NCBI RefSeq assembly: GCF_051622035.1
Contig: NC_135356.1
Coordinates: 14,680,079-14,744,078 of the forward strand
Direction: 5' to 3'
DNA from: Arctopsyche grandis
Lineage: Eukaryota > Arthropoda > Insecta > Trichoptera > Hydropsychidae
DNA length: 64,000 nucleotides
Shown: piece after piece, positions 13,517-26,306 of the stretch
How positions within the stretch are numbered: the first letter of the stretch is position 1
Layout: each line of letters begins with the position of its first letter
Made by a program: the position numbers and the translations under genes
Notes under the pieces: generated by a model
What the model was told of the DNA's origin: nothing
Database searches by the model: none
The model's input: only the letters and a program-made list of their open reading frames with translations

Positions 13517-13842
13517 AAAATTGTGTTCTTTTATGAGGAAAAATCTAAAATCTGATTAACACTACACATATGTAAGTATCATTCGGCACTTTCGTGAATA
13601 TTTGATAAAACAAATTTACTCTTGCATCAATTAATTTCGTTTACTAATCTACTTAAACGTCCCCCTCCATATTTAGAATACGTATCGATCGGTCGCTTCT
13701 CAATCACATTAAAAAAATAATTAAAACAATCTTTACATTATTAAAATATACAATTATAATTATATTTAATTTCCAAAATCTCTTTTAAAAAGCAAATAAA
13801 ATAAATTTTATGTACATTACGTTACGTTTATATATTAAATGA

Positions 13843-16800
13843 CTATGTAAACTTTGCCTTTACTTCCCTCCTGAGAATTTTTCCAGCTGCAGACTTTGGT
13901 ATATCGTCTACAAATACCAAGTCGCCTAGTTTTTTATAGCTGGCTACTTTGTCAGCTACAAACTCTTTAACGCTCTCGACAGACGGCGACGTTCCAGGTT
14001 TTTTGATGACAAAAGCCTTCGGAGTCTCACCGTGACGAGGATGTGGCACACCGATGACAGCCGCTTCAGATATATCAGGATGAGACCTTAAAATCCCCTC
14101 TAATTCAGCTGGGGCAACCTGATATCCTTTGACTTTTATCAACTCTTTCAGCCTGTCGGTTATATAAAAAGCGAACTCTTCATCATAATATCCCAAATCG
14201 CCAGTTCGCATCCAACCTCCAGGTCTGAATGTTTCTTCATTAGCAGCGGGATTGTTGTGGTATCCTTTCATTACTTGCGGACCACGCACCCAAAGTTCAC
14301 CAACCTGCAAATGTAACAAGAAAAATATTTTAATAAATTGATATAGTGAACAAATAATAAAAAAAACAACAAAAATAAATCAAATCATTTGATCGATTAT
14401 CAAACTTAAATAGATGATTGTAAATCATGACTAGAAAATGTGTAATTACAACATCAATCATCATTAACCCTTTGCCCGCGGCAATAAATATAGCGAAGAA
14501 CGGTACGCGGCACCTTTTTCGCGAATTTGGCAATCGAGTTTTCGACCTTAAATACAGATTTTAATATTTACTCAAGTAACCAGATATGTTAATTAACACA
14601 TAAAGTATTATTTTAAACAATAAAATACATAATATATCTCGTAGTTTTGGCTTAATTTTCAAATAATCATTCTTCATACAATTGAGACGTATCGTCTCAA
14701 TTGTATGAAGACGTGACGTCACATAAACGAGGTTTCAGTATGGTTCCACAAAAAACAAATTTTGACTGGTATATATTCATTTTAAGAAAATTGAATAGAT
14801 GGCATTCAACTCTCAGTAATATATTCAACCAATTTTGAACCTTAAAACAGTTGAAATAGGCGCATATAAGCCTCAAAATCCCGTGCAAAGTTCAGAAATT
14901 CTATGGAAGACAGCCGCGCTACAGACTTGTCGCCCAAAACTTCCATAGAAGACGGCCGCGGGCAAACGGTTAAGTACAATTTATCTTGTTTATATAATAT
15001 ATAGCATAAGCCTAGAAATTATAGCCATTATTTTACAATGATGAAGTCAATTTGATGTATAACAATCAGAAAAGAAACAAATTATTGGTATGTTTCATAC
15101 ATTTACTAAGCATTTAAAAAAAATACTAAGCAAATTCTTACGCCATTAAAAAGGTTTTTAATGACTTAAGAAAGTACGCAATTTATCATCATTTACAGCC
15201 ATTCACCATCCACTGCTGGATGAAAGCCTCTCTAACGCGCCTCCGTTCATCTCTGTTTTAGGCACCTTTCATCCATCTCACCCCACACATTTTTTAAATT
15301 ATAATAAAAGTATATATAAATCAATCTCTTCGTTCTGAAATGAATACCTCATTTGGTCCCATCACTTTATCGTGATTATCCATGTGGACTATTTTAGCTT
15401 CCGTATTCGCCACCAGAGAGCCTACGGATGCAAAATTTTGACTACCACTTTCTTGCATACACACAGTCGGCGATGTTTCTGTAAGTCCATAGCCTTGCAT
15501 CACCGCCACACCAGACTGAAATCACACGAAATTGTACACTTCAGTAATTATAATCGTTTTAAAAACGCTTCAAAACTTGAATCGACTCATTACCCCAGTT
15601 TTGTCTAAGAATCTGTCGACATCGGTCGCTGCCAATGGTGCAGCTCCAGACATGATCAATTTAATGCTATCCAGATGAGTATGATTCACTTTAGGATGTG
15701 AGCTCAAAAATAGCACTGTAATAATAGTGTAGTTTTAAATATGTGTTCAAATCTCCAAAATTCAACCTGTGAATGTCCTTACCGATGGAAGGAACAACGA
15801 ATAATAAAGTTCCTTTGTATTTAGCTTGAGCATTCAGATATGTTTCCGGATCGAACTTCGGCAAAGTGACAATTTTCAAACCTAATGACATTTTACTCAG
15901 CAGAGACACTGTTAATCCGTATATATGGAAAAATGGCAGAACGCACACAGTAACATCTTGATGTGTAGCTAAAATTACAAAAATATGATTATAATAGTTT
16001 TATGTGTGTGTATGTATTATGAGGTGTGATTAATGAGGTGGTGAATATAATGATCAAATCACCGTGATTAACCAGACTTAAGTCTCCAGCTGAATGTTCA
16101 AAAATTACGCAACCTCATCTCACAGTTGTAACACATGTCCTCGAGACGAATACTTATAAACCCGCGTCAAGTTATCCGGAACGTCCGAATGTACAAGAAT
16201 AACATCACTTAGCTGCACAACAAACGACCCCACGGTCACGTATCGAACTAAAATATATAAACCAGCCCCAGACGCTAGAGTGGGCCTCTGGAGTTCAGCC
16301 AGTCCACTTATTCGAAGTCCAGCAACTAGCTCCTTCGTACATAAAATAATACAAACTTGTATTCTGAACCAACAAAAAAACTTAATTTCAAACACAAACG
16401 TGTTTACATAGGCCGGGACACTGGTCAACATACCTTCTCGCCCTATATATTTTTTTTTCACTTTTTCCCCTCCTTACCTTACTTAGCCTGTCTCCTCCCA
16501 ACTACCGTCAGTCCTACACTTTTCCTCACTAATCATCATCAATCGAGTCATCTTAAAATCGTCTTCAGATCATGCCCCAACTAACTAGCTTTCCATTATT
16601 TCCAAGATTCCCTCAGATATTTCCAGTTATTTTAACCGGAGACCAAAATTCCCATTGTTTTTCTTTCAAGCTATTCTTCTTGGATAACTTTACTATCGGA
16701 TTACATTCTCATTAGATTGTCATTCGCAAACTGCAAGGTCATTAAAAACGTTCGCAATCAAAGCACCGATAATTTACAAAAACAACTATTATATCTAATT

Positions 16801-18692
16801 ATAGATAAATCCTAATCATTAGTTTGTGTTATTATGCAATCACACCACATGTGAGTATATTACATATATAAAATGATTATATATTATACCAGTAGTTGGA
16901 AGTATAACTGATAGTTTTTGCTCAGCCTGTTGCAGACAAGTCGCCACTATGTTTCTATTCATTAACTCCACGCCTTTGGGCAATCCAGTTGTTCCACTTG
17001 AATACGGCAAAAACAAAGTATCGTCTGGTGTTCTTCTGACGCTTCTCAAACACTGTGTGTCTTCGTTGAAATTTTCAGCAAACTCTGCAAATTTTATAGC
17101 ACCGGGCGGCAGACCGTCTTTCGATTCCGTCACGATAATATGAATCGGTTGTTTCAACAATTCAATCGCTTGTTTAACCACATTGTAGCATTCCGGCGAC
17201 GTGATGATAACTTTCGCTTTGGAGTTTGACAGCTGAGTGCTGACTTCCTCTGAAACGTGAAAGATTTGATTTTTGATTTTTAAATGCTTTTTATTATTAC
17301 GAAATTATGTTCACAATACATCTTATATCTATTTTAATAGCTACTGATCTACTGATCATTTTCTATTTTACAATTTAATTTAATTTGGTTAGTAATCATA
17401 GTATTATATTATTCTAATGTTAATCTACAGCATAATAGGAAAAAGAGCTCAAAAACCTATTTACAATCCTTATAAATGCTCATAATACATCTAATACATA
17501 ATATTAATTAAAGACTCACTAAATTCGATGACCTAAAGCAGATTGTGTTTAAGTAATCTGTGTTTATACCTGAAGGGTATAGACATTTTGTAAACGTGAA
17601 AGATGAGAGATTCAACAACCGATGAAGAATGTCTTGAGAACGAATCATAAAGAGTTATTACCGGCCGTGTAGATGGGATTGACTGTGGTCACTATGCAAC
17701 CAGCCTGAATGGAGCCAAGGGTTGCCAGCGGAAACTCCGGACAGTTTGGCAGCATCACAGCGACGCAATCACCGTCTTGAAGTTTCAACTTGTTCCGGAG
17801 ACAAGCGGCGAAGGCTATGCTCATTTTGTATGTTAGGGCATATGTATAGCCGCGTCCTGTGATACCACATACCTTAAATATGATACAAAAAAAATTGTTA
17901 CAACAGGTACATATATCATTGTAATTATGTAGATAGTAAAATACTATCGGTTTTTCATTCCAAATTGACCCCTTTTCATTTCAAATTGACCCTTATTCAT
18001 TTCAAATTGACATTCAAGAGAGAAATTTGAAATGAAAATGGGTCAATTTGAAATGAATAAGGGTCAATTTAAAATGAAAATGGGTCAATTTGGAATGAAA
18101 AACCTGTATTAATCAAAGCCATAGATTTGGATAAAAATTCTTTTCAAAAGTCAGCATTGTCTGTAAGAGACTACCATACATACAGTGACCATATTTTTTT
18201 AGAGAAAATAAAGGACATGTAAAGAATCGTTTTATAACTTACAAAATGCTTTATAAGTTTATAACATTTATTATAAAATATGTATATAAGAAAAAAAATT
18301 GAATTTTAAACTATCATATTTATAAACATTACTGAAAATTAAAAGACATTTACCGCTCGAATTAGTAGGTTTAGATAGAAAAAAATATTGACATAGAAAA
18401 CCAATCCTTACAAATGTGGTAAAGTGAAAAATTAGTGAAATAACTCCATTACATCATGAGAAAAAATTATAAAATAAAGTACATTTTTAACTTTTACATT
18501 CGCCAAATAATCAATTTTAAAACATCTATTGATTTCAATACTTACCTACATACGAACTTTTGGTATAGCAATACTGAGAAAGCCAAAAAACGCTTAAAAG
18601 CTCATATTTCATAGGCAAAAAGAAACCAACTAAAATCATTGTTATATTCAAATTCAGTCTTCAAACATAGCAAAGGCTGATTAGTCTTTTGA

Positions 18693-18779
<87 letters not shown>

Positions 18780-20456
18780 TTTGTTGCTCAGTGTTATCAA
18801 TACAGATTTGATAAAATTAATGAATCACACGTATCTTTAAATAATTCGACGTTAATATTTTTGCAATAGCCGATATTACAAAATAAAGGACAAAATGACA
18901 ATTTTAGAATATAAATAAATCTAAAGGACAGAGCAAAAAAATAAAGGACTATCCTCTTAAAAAAGGACGTATGGTCATCATAACCATACAGTGCCTTTCC
19001 CAGTAATTAAACTGTCATTGACAGTTGAAACAGACCCATTTCTAGAGCTATCATACTATAAATCATGTACATAGTAAATTGGACTCTAACCACCAATTGA
19101 TTGTTGATCACCTGTTATCTTTAAAACTGATAATGACAGCTAGCTTCCAACCATAAATCATGAGCAAAACTTTTATAGCACTAAACTAGCAATAAATAAT
19201 ATATAAGTCAAAGTAGTTGAGTTGAAAAGTCAACAGATATCTTACAATATATGTACATTGCCAGCAGTTTGGCTTAATGGTGGCGTATATAATTAGCACC
19301 ACTGAGACGGAAGGTTCGAGTCATCGTCAAACTGCTGGTTAGGTTTGGGGGTTTTGTGACTCCAAATCGATCGTTTCTCTATCAGAGTTTGCCAATTTTA
19401 TCTGATCATTGCTGAAACGGTTCCTGAAAAATTGGTATTAGATCATTTCCTGTTGTCACAAAAATCTGTCTGTGTATAATTTGTATAAATTATGCACAGT
19501 AATCTGAAATCTATAGATATCTCTATAGACATCTCTATAATTTCGTATTTATTATATGTATGAAAATTGTACACAAAATCTAAAAATAATCCATAAATGT
19601 CTCTATGATTATTATTTCTGATTAATTTTTATATGCTATGTATTCTGATTGTATATGTACATATATTGTATTTCTGACCGTTAAAAACGTACACTCGTCG
19701 CATTGGAGCAATCTGTAATGACGAATGTATATTTATTGTAACAATAAAAAAATAAAATAAAATAAATAAAAATAATATGCATACTTGTTTTGAAACGATT
19801 TCAAAACGAGTAACATAGTTACTACTACACAACAACAAATTAACAATGGAAAATAAATAAAACAAGCGGTTTGTTCTCAATTTGAATCTTAAATGTGTAT
19901 TATTCTACCTCGATGACTGTTAGTCACATGGAATTATTAAAATACCCTCATTATATCTCATCCCACCGTGTCTGGTCGCTTTACCCAGCACGCGACCTTA
20001 ATAGCACAAACAAACAGTCACGAGCACTGATGATTTCTTATTCATTCCCTTGCTAGATAGCCACAATTGCATGTTCCTATATGAAATTCGAGGTCCTACA
20101 ATCAACTATCAACAATCAATTGGTAATACATACAATCTATCCTTCAATTTGAATCTCCAATCACGATAAGATGGCACAAAGAGTCAATGAAAACAAATTA
20201 ATCAACTTACTACAGACGTCTTGTCGGGCCACTTGTCCAAATCTGCCCACACGAAATCAGCAAACGTGCAATTCGGCACTACAATTTTAGGATAGCTGGA
20301 GATCACCACGTTCTTTTCCGTCGGATGGTGAAAGTGTCTGTTGAATACGCTCACAATTTTAGATCTATTCTGCAAAATGCCCCTCTGTAAAGTGTGTTTT
20401 GTGAGAACGGCCCTTGCTAAAGCTCTCCCCGTGCTCAGCATCTTCGTCTGAATCAT
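13843..20456 (-). CDS. pdgy: Acyl-CoA synthetase (ANL superfamily, 4-coumarate-CoA ligase/luciferase-like), probably mitochondrial
   Basis: Seven minus-strand exons: 20456-20211, 17872-17662, 17249-16890, 15968-15783, 15715-15594, 15515-15348, 14304-13843. All phases agree, giving 584 residues and stop TAG. ATG at 20456 is chosen because the same frame upstream has only a GTG and then a stop at 20474-20472. Adenylating motifs in order: P-loop YSSGTTGLPKGV (235-246), PFFHIYGLT, MSGAAPL, QGYGLTETSP (382-391), GWMRTGDLGYYD (461-472), DRLKELIKVKG (481-491), and the C-terminal catalytic Lys573 in SAAGK. It should activate a fatty or related carboxylic acid to acyl-AMP and then acyl-CoA. The first 40 residues are rich in Arg, Lys, Ala, Leu and Ser with almost no acid, like a mitochondrial leader. 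The C-terminus is KFT, so the peroxisomal SKL-type tail of many relatives is absent. Fly pudgy is the closest family I recognise; the symbol is inferred. Confidence 0.92.
14464..14973. mobile_element. piggyBac-type MITE, copy 1
   Basis: The element is flanked by TTAA on both sides (14464-14467 and 14970-14973). Its ends are CCCTTTGCCCGCGGC and the inverse of CCGTTTGCCCGCGGC. It is 502 bp with no transposase frame. A near-full sister lies inverted at 62452-62936. TTAA duplication and CCCTTTG-like ends are the hallmark of piggyBac-family non-autonomous elements. It sits in the last intron of the acyl-CoA synthetase gene. Confidence 0.88.
15180..15295 (-). mobile_element. Fragment of an RTE-like LINE 3' coding end
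   Basis: On the minus strand this matches 40370-40470 (the stretch encoding 'GLHPAVDGEWL' and the following 'atgatgatga'). It is an intronic fossil without an open frame. Confidence 0.6.
17266..17472 (-). mobile_element. 3'-truncated LINE-like repeat, copy 1
   Basis: About 205 bp is nearly identical (only a few differences by eye) to 60485-60692. In minus orientation it ends in an AATAAA-containing A/T tail (aataaaaagcatttaaaaat), like the 3' end of a non-LTR retrotransposon. It lies in an intron of the acyl-CoA synthetase gene. Confidence 0.6.
17948..18106. mobile_element. Snapback MITE built from a tandem 20-bp unit
   Basis: The left arm is three tandem copies of a unit like tttcatttcaaattgaccc. 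The right arm is three inverted copies (gggtcaatttgaaatgaaa). The outer ends are GGTTTTTCATTCC and GGAATGAAAAACC. A partial relative lies at about 10980-11060 in the fibrinogen-domain gene. Confidence 0.7.
18694..18783. repeat. (AT)n microsatellite followed by poly-T
   Basis: There are about 34 uninterrupted AT dinucleotides, then about 22 T. It lies in the first intron of the acyl-CoA synthetase gene. Confidence 0.95.
19261..19777 (+). mobile_element. tRNA-derived SINE
   Basis: The head holds a box A (TGGCTTAATGG, 19270-19280) and a box B (GGTTCGAGTCA, 19313-19323). They are enclosed by an 11-bp perfect stem (ccagcagtttg / caaactgctgg), as in a tRNA acceptor stem. The body is unrelated to tRNA, and the 3' end is an A-rich tail at 19741-19777. 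Pol III promoter boxes plus an A-rich tail define a SINE. A diverged relative of the body lies at about 590-720. Confidence 0.75.
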
Positions 20457-21152
20457 CTTGGGAGACACTGATTATCCGCTGTAAAATAACCGCAATGTTA
20501 CATATGTACAAATGGCATCAGAAGTCAGTAGTGTTGTAAATCATTATCGCAACATCACATGTTTATACAACTTATCAGACGCACTGCAAATAAAACATGA
20601 TCTGTGCAAACAATAACTATATATATACATATACGTACATATGTATTACATTAGAGTCGATAAATAACATCAAATGTGTTAAGCCGTAAGTATAAATATA
20701 TAAATATTTATTGCCAAGTCGCCATCTTTAATAATTCTCGCAAAATAAATAATACAATTATGTAGAATCAGCAAATCAGACTCAATTGAGGATGTCATTT
20801 CAGTCAGCACTGAAACGACCTTCGTCGAAATTGGTAGACGATTACGAATTTACAGAGACCATTCGTATCAATGATGTTTTATGGCACCATACTTTGTTTT
20901 CACAAGCATATCGCTTAAGATAATTAAAATCATTATATACATACATACATAGCGTGGTTAAGTGTGAATTTCACACCATTTTTACTGTTTTCTATAACTT
21001 ACATATACATATCATAGTATAATACATGTATAAATTCAATAATCGCACGCAAAAGCTGCTCACAATGGAAAAAAAATACTAAATAAGTTTTAAGAATCGA
21101 CACATGAATCAGCAATGATTGAAATTGTACACAAACATATTGAGACCGATGC

Positions 21153-21498
21153 GGTGCAAGCGATCGACAAGCGCCAGACAGACTGAACCACAGATTAACT
21201 GTACGTGTACCTTATGCGTGCGCACTGCTCGCACTTACACTAAGCGAAATCTACCCGAAGTCCCGACATACCTACCCTGTATACGTTCTGTGCTTCTGAT
21301 ACTTTAGTTCCGAATTTTGCCTTATTAAACTCGCCAGAAAGATCCAACTCAATTTTAATAATTGCATCTGTGCACATCGAAAGGTTACTCGTCATCTTAT
21401 GTGCAATCTATCATTCGTGAAGTCGAGAATTGCGTTTAAAGCAGCCATCCAGTTAATCTGTGGTTCAGTCTGTCTGGCGCTTGTCGATCGTTTGCACC
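21153..21498. mobile_element. Short DNA element with 49-bp terminal inverted repeats
   Basis: The arms 21153-21201 and 21450-21498 match at 48 of 49 positions (starting ggtgcaagcgatcgacaag). The inside is 248 bp with no long frame. A near-direct repeat 'attgagacSg' lies outside both arms (21140s and 21510s). Confidence 0.7.
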
Positions 21499-23406
21499 AA
21501 ACCCATTGAGACGGTTCAATACAAAACTGTCATCACAAAATACAATCTACTGATAATCCATTCCCGCTTTCAATTCTTTCACTCCGGAAAGCAAATGAAA
21601 ATAGTCATTTTGACTTATTTTTGAATTTCTCAATGTCAAATATTTTGTTTTCACAGAGCAAAAATTCCAAAACATATGTATACTTTTTTTGTTTGGTCTA
21701 TTTAATCGCAGCCACTGACCGTTGGAACAAATTTTTTGAAGATATTACGAAATAAATTAACTGTCATTTTTATCTACATATGTATAAATGTGCGTACATA
21801 TTACATTTTTCAGTTTTTTTTTTAATATTTTCCTACATACTTTATATGTGAAAATAATAAATCAAATGAAAAAAAAGTATTTGACCCGCGTTAACAAGAT
21901 AGTACCTTATAAAGTCGCCTTTACAGATGTACTGCGAGTCGTTTACTATAATATCTGAAAGATGCTGTCTAAAGAACTGCTAAAAGATTTTTTTTCATAA
22001 TTATCTCACACATACAGTACACATTATCTATTAGCTACCCATTACAAATTCAATCTAATGTAATTTTGATTTGCAACCCATAAGATGAGAAGCGCTGCAA
22101 TAAAAATTATTCCTAATATTACGATCAATCAATCTTATCAGACGTATTTCAATGATCTGTGATCATTTACTAGATATTTAGAGTTAATCCAATGATTGTG
22201 GTTTTTTTTTTTGTAACGATTTGAAAACGATTCGATAAACATGTTATAAATTGATAGATAAATAAACGACAATTAATTTATCAGATTATTTTAATAATTT
22301 CGTCATTTGCTTTAATCCACAGTTGAAACATTATCCGTTTAAATCTCAAGATGTATTGTTATTATATTGCATTTTTAGACAGCAATTCCTAGAATCGCAT
22401 CGAAATTGAATTTTAAGACTTACATATTTTAAACTTTTTATTTCTACGTTTTTAATAAACGAGTAATAAATTAAAATAGTTATCTTCCAAATCTAAGTCA
22501 TAAATAAGAGAAATGCTAGGGTATACGTTCAAGGACAGTTGAAATAATATAATTTTAATAATTTCAATCTCTAATTACAAACCACCTGAGATCTTCCCGA
22601 AGACCCTCCTAAGACATCTGTAGACCGCTGGTGAAGAACCTTTGATTTAAGAATTAAAGAGCTGATTCTTTCTTCGGGATAAGCCTTTTTATATGATTAT
22701 AAAGTGCTAGCTATGCAACTAAACGTCAATATGAATCGTAGCGAAATATTATAAATGCTATTCGTACACAAATGTACTCAATATATATAAGATATTTATA
22801 AGTATCGATCACCAATGCAGTTCAAATGTACATATGTACATTTTTATGTACGTAAATAGCATTTGTAAGTATACATTCAAACACTACCGTATCAATTATT
22901 CAAATTCCATGTTCTCGAGGTGAAATCACTTACATATGTATAGGTACATATATGAATGAGGGAGAATTTCATTATTTTTAGCGTTGAACTTTTAACCCAC
23001 AATCCACAAGCTATATATATAAAGTAGAGGTCCAAAAAAGAAAACTTTTTAATAGACAAAGCTTCGACATTGTCTTCTAACATAATTAACACAAATGAAA
23101 TCATTAATTAAAGTTATAAACTCTTAAAGGCAGGGGCGTCATAAAAATAAAAATTTAAAATTCATATACACTTATTTTTTTTAATATATTACACCCCCCC
23201 CCCCCCCTTAGAAAGTCATTTCTTACTGGTCAAAAATTTTGCCCAGTAAGAAATGACACCCCAACTTGAAGGGAAAAAAACTACTTTTATTGTACAAAAT
23301 ATATTAAACCAAACGCAAACAACCATTATTTATTATATAATAAAATATACTGCCCAAAAAAAGGTATGAATAGTAATGAATTCTTTATAGATTGATATGT
23401 TATAAA

Positions 23407-23599
23407 GGTAAACGGACTACTAGTCATATGTGAACCAGTCACAGGACAATCGGTCACACGTGATCACCCGTCACACTAAAACTGGTCACACCCTAAAATC
23501 GGTCAACCAGTTTTCTCGTGACCAGTTTTACTGTGACGGGTGATCACGTGTGACCGATCTAGAGCGACCGGTTATCCTGTGACCGGTTCACATTTGACT
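23407..23599. mobile_element. Palindromic MITE with repeated GGTCAC/GTGACC boxes
   Basis: The ends are flanked by TTATAA on both sides (ttataa|aggtaaacgg ... caccgaaccg|ttataa). The arms pair over almost their whole length, centred near 23505, and contain many GGTCAC or GTGACC words. The terminal motif GGTTCGGTGATTA is shared with elements near 25216, 26838 and 27670. Confidence 0.65.
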
Positions 23600-23627
23600 A
23601 GTAATCACCGAACCGTTATAAAAGACT

Positions 23628-23880
23628 AGCTGAACCCACATGCATTACAATGCCAGAATAAGGCATGCAATTCCTGTTCCCTTTCCCTTTCCAATAACAT
23701 TTGAAATTATGGCGTTGCAATGCCAACCATTCCTGTTTTCCCGTCCGTTTGATTTTTACTTTACGGAAACTATCGCGGTCATGCACACAATAACTCATGT
23801 GAGTTTCGTCGTAATCGGTTGAATAGTATAGGATATAGCAAACATGATAGACAGACAAACATCGATTTTTATATAGATAT
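23628..23880 (+). mobile_element. RTE-type retroposon (SINE-like), copy a
   Basis: It starts 'gactagctgaaccca.catgc.tt.caatgcc' and ends with 'tcgtaatcggttga' then 'agacagacaaacat.gatttttatatag'. This is the common 3' signature of insect RTE-linked short retroposons. A second copy follows at 23993. Confidence 0.65.
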
Positions 23881-23992
23881 ATGTATATATAGGATTGTTA
23901 TGAGTGGTACGTAATGTTGGCATGCGTGCGCGCAAATGACGCTTGACCTGTGAGTTCTGGACGGGACGCTCGAGTGATAGCACTTGTAATGT

Positions 23993-24345
23993 ATAGCTGA
24001 ATCCGACATGCGTTGCAATGCCAGAATAAGGCATGCAATTCCCGTTCCCGTTTCAAGTGATGGTTGGAGCTCAACGTCGTGGAGTAATGTCAACCTGTTA
24101 ACTTGGTTACCAACAAACACATTTCCTTGACTACGCAATGGCGCTATCATACTTTCGCGTCGGTAAAATCGTAATTAAGAATATTATTATTAAGAGGTTT
24201 TTTCCCGTTTTTTTTCACAGTAATCTTCCCGGACATGCATACAACAAATCCTGAAAGTTCCATCGTAATCGGTTGAGTGGTTTAGGAGCCTATTCGAGAC
24301 AGACAAACAGACATTCAATTTTATATATTATATAATATATAGACT
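23993..24345 (+). mobile_element. RTE-type retroposon (SINE-like), copy b
   Basis: It has the same head (agctgaatccgacatgcgttgc) and the same 3' signature (atcgtaatcggttgag ... gacagacaaacagacattca, then a TATA-rich tail) as copy a, in the same orientation. A related 3' tail occurs at 43930-43965. Confidence 0.65.
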
Positions 24346-24399
24346 AAATAAATATATTTTTTACTAGTAAATGGCAGCGAAGTAAACAAAATGTATTCA

Positions 24400-25025
24400 A
24401 ACTGCAATCCAATAGTTGTGATCTAATTTTTTAAGTAATGTTTTCAGTTTCATTTAATTTCATCAAAAAACTCATTTCCTTTCTCACAATTTCTTTGGTT
24501 TTTTTTTCTTCTGCATATGTTCCTTTTTCAAACCGAATTCAGTTTTATTTCTTATTGAAGTTAACTGAAGCCTTTCTTTTACTGACAACTAGTCTTTGGC
24601 GTTGGCTAGGTGCTCGTCAAATCAAGAATTTGCAAAAAAATTGCAAGATTGAAAATAGCAATTGACATTAGTGAACTATTTTTTGTGCCAAAAACATCGT
24701 CCCAACGCCGATCTTTGCTGATAACACACATTTAATCGTAGATGGAACTACTGCAATAAATCTACTACAACTACTATGGAATCTGAAACTGGTAGATTTA
24801 CTACATCTTCTTTGTAAATCTGTTCTATAATTCCTATTATGATTTTCATGATTGTATTTTTTTTCCTCCTGGCTGAAGCACTGGGTCGGACCAGTGTCGC
24901 CAGAAGATACAATAAAGGAGAGTAATGTGATAAAACATAGCAAATATGTTTTGTTGATTTACCGGCAAAAGTAATAATTTACCGAATTATTTTTCGGGCC
25001 ATTTACCGGAAATGGACTCCCTAGT
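24400..25025 (+). repeat. Dispersed repeat R, copy A (without the young insertions)
   Basis: This is about 600 bp, closely similar to 45440-46445. Shared landmarks are 'gcatatgttcctttttc', 'taacacacattta', 'tgatttaccgg.aaaagtaataatttaccg' and 'atttttcggg.catt'. It lacks the palindromic insertions found in copy B and so serves as an empty-site reference. The class is unknown. Confidence 0.6.
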
Positions 25026-25215
25026 ATGTACATATGTAAGTAAAAAATCAGATAACAATATTTTGACGGGCAGGAATATCACTGAACTAACAGACTGAAG
25101 CTAATAATAAAAAGGTTGAAAAATACTTACGAATATGTAAAAGAAAGCAAGTGTACCTGTGTAATGTATATATACATATATTGTGAAGATAAATTTGAGC
25201 AAGACTAAAAAAGAA

Positions 25216-25392
25216 CGGTTCGGTGGTTATTGGTCACAAAGCGCTGGTCACTAAAATCTCTATAACAGAAAATCTGGCAGCCGAAAAGTCCATCATACTA
25301 ACGATAACTATCATACTAACGAGTATTCCGTATTCGCGATTTTCATGGCAAAAATTGTCTTTTGGGCGATCGCAATGTGACTAATAATCCAA
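25216..25392. mobile_element. MITE-like element of the GGTTCGGTGATTA group
   Basis: It begins ggttcggtggttattggtcaca and ends tgtgactaataatcc, which are imperfect inverted ends. The inside carries a short 'atcatactaacga' direct repeat. It belongs with 23407 and 26838 by its termini; the interior is different. Confidence 0.4.
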
Positions 25393-26306
25393 TTACTAAG
25401 AGAACAAGAGTAAAAAAAAATTTTCCTGAATTGTAATCATAAGTGAAGTATAAAAGAGGTATGTAAAAAGACTAAAAAGAGAGCAAGAGAGGCTAAATGG
25501 TGGAAAACTAACAATAATACTCGTGTATATTACAAATATATGTGTATTTTATAGGCATAATCTTAGATTTTAATATCTACGTGTATTTACTAAGTGCAAA
25601 TATATATACGTGAAAAAATTCAAATTAAAAAAATCTAAATATAAAATCTTAAAAGTTATGTGATACATATACATACATACTACATATGTATGTGCATATA
25701 CATAATACATTCATTGGAGCCCAAGGCTCGTCGCGAAAATCCCAAACTATAATTATACATATACATATATGATTAATTAAAATGTATCACATTCTAATTG
25801 AACGAATTGCGATGTTTCAATCGAACGAATTCAATGCTTAAAATAACTAATCAAAGCGCTGCTTCTAATATTTAAGAGCTGTAGAATTGAAATCTGAGCC
25901 AAAAATATAATGGCACTGACTCTAAAGGTTTTTTTTACTTTTTAATATTTTTTAATAAATTTCAAACTTTGCTATTAAATAAAAACACATAATTAAAAAA
26001 AGTTTACAATAGATGACATACAATTTCGCATATATCAATATTTATCGATCTCGATTTACTGGAATACAGTGAATTTTTCGATGGCTTTTTATACTTTAAA
26101 AAATTTCAAAAGTGTAAAAAAAACTCGATTCTGAGAATATCCATTTGCAGTTTTTCAAAAGAAACGTATTTACCAAAGATATTTTTGAAATAAATACATA
26201 TTTAGTATCTTTGAAGGTCAGATGAAAAGTAAACATTCTCTATAACTGGTTCTGTGTTGGCATAAAGTACATATGTACTAAGAAATAGAAAGTTTGCACT
26301 CCATCA

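Larger units (their letters stand above)
11910..13842. other. Convergent 3' spacer between genes 1 and 2
   Basis: The spacer holds 3' UTR sequence, a TATG-type microsatellite at 12485-12503, and a 30-bp-arm palindrome at 13011-13130 (left arm ggtctccgtgacgagccg, inverse on the right). No gene is seen. Confidence 0.5.

Noticed and set aside
16120-16584. Opposing frames in an acyl-CoA synthetase intron
   Set aside because: There is no domain, the codon pattern is weak, and the position is between well-supported exons at 15968 and 16890.
19261-19340. A functional tRNA gene
   Set aside because: Box A and box B are present but the cloverleaf is not sound, and the sequence runs into a long body with an A-rich tail; it is a SINE head.
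20457-20468. Upstream GTG start for the acyl-CoA synthetase
   Set aside because: Eukaryotic start should be ATG; the first in-frame ATG is at 20456 and a stop lies just upstream of the GTG.
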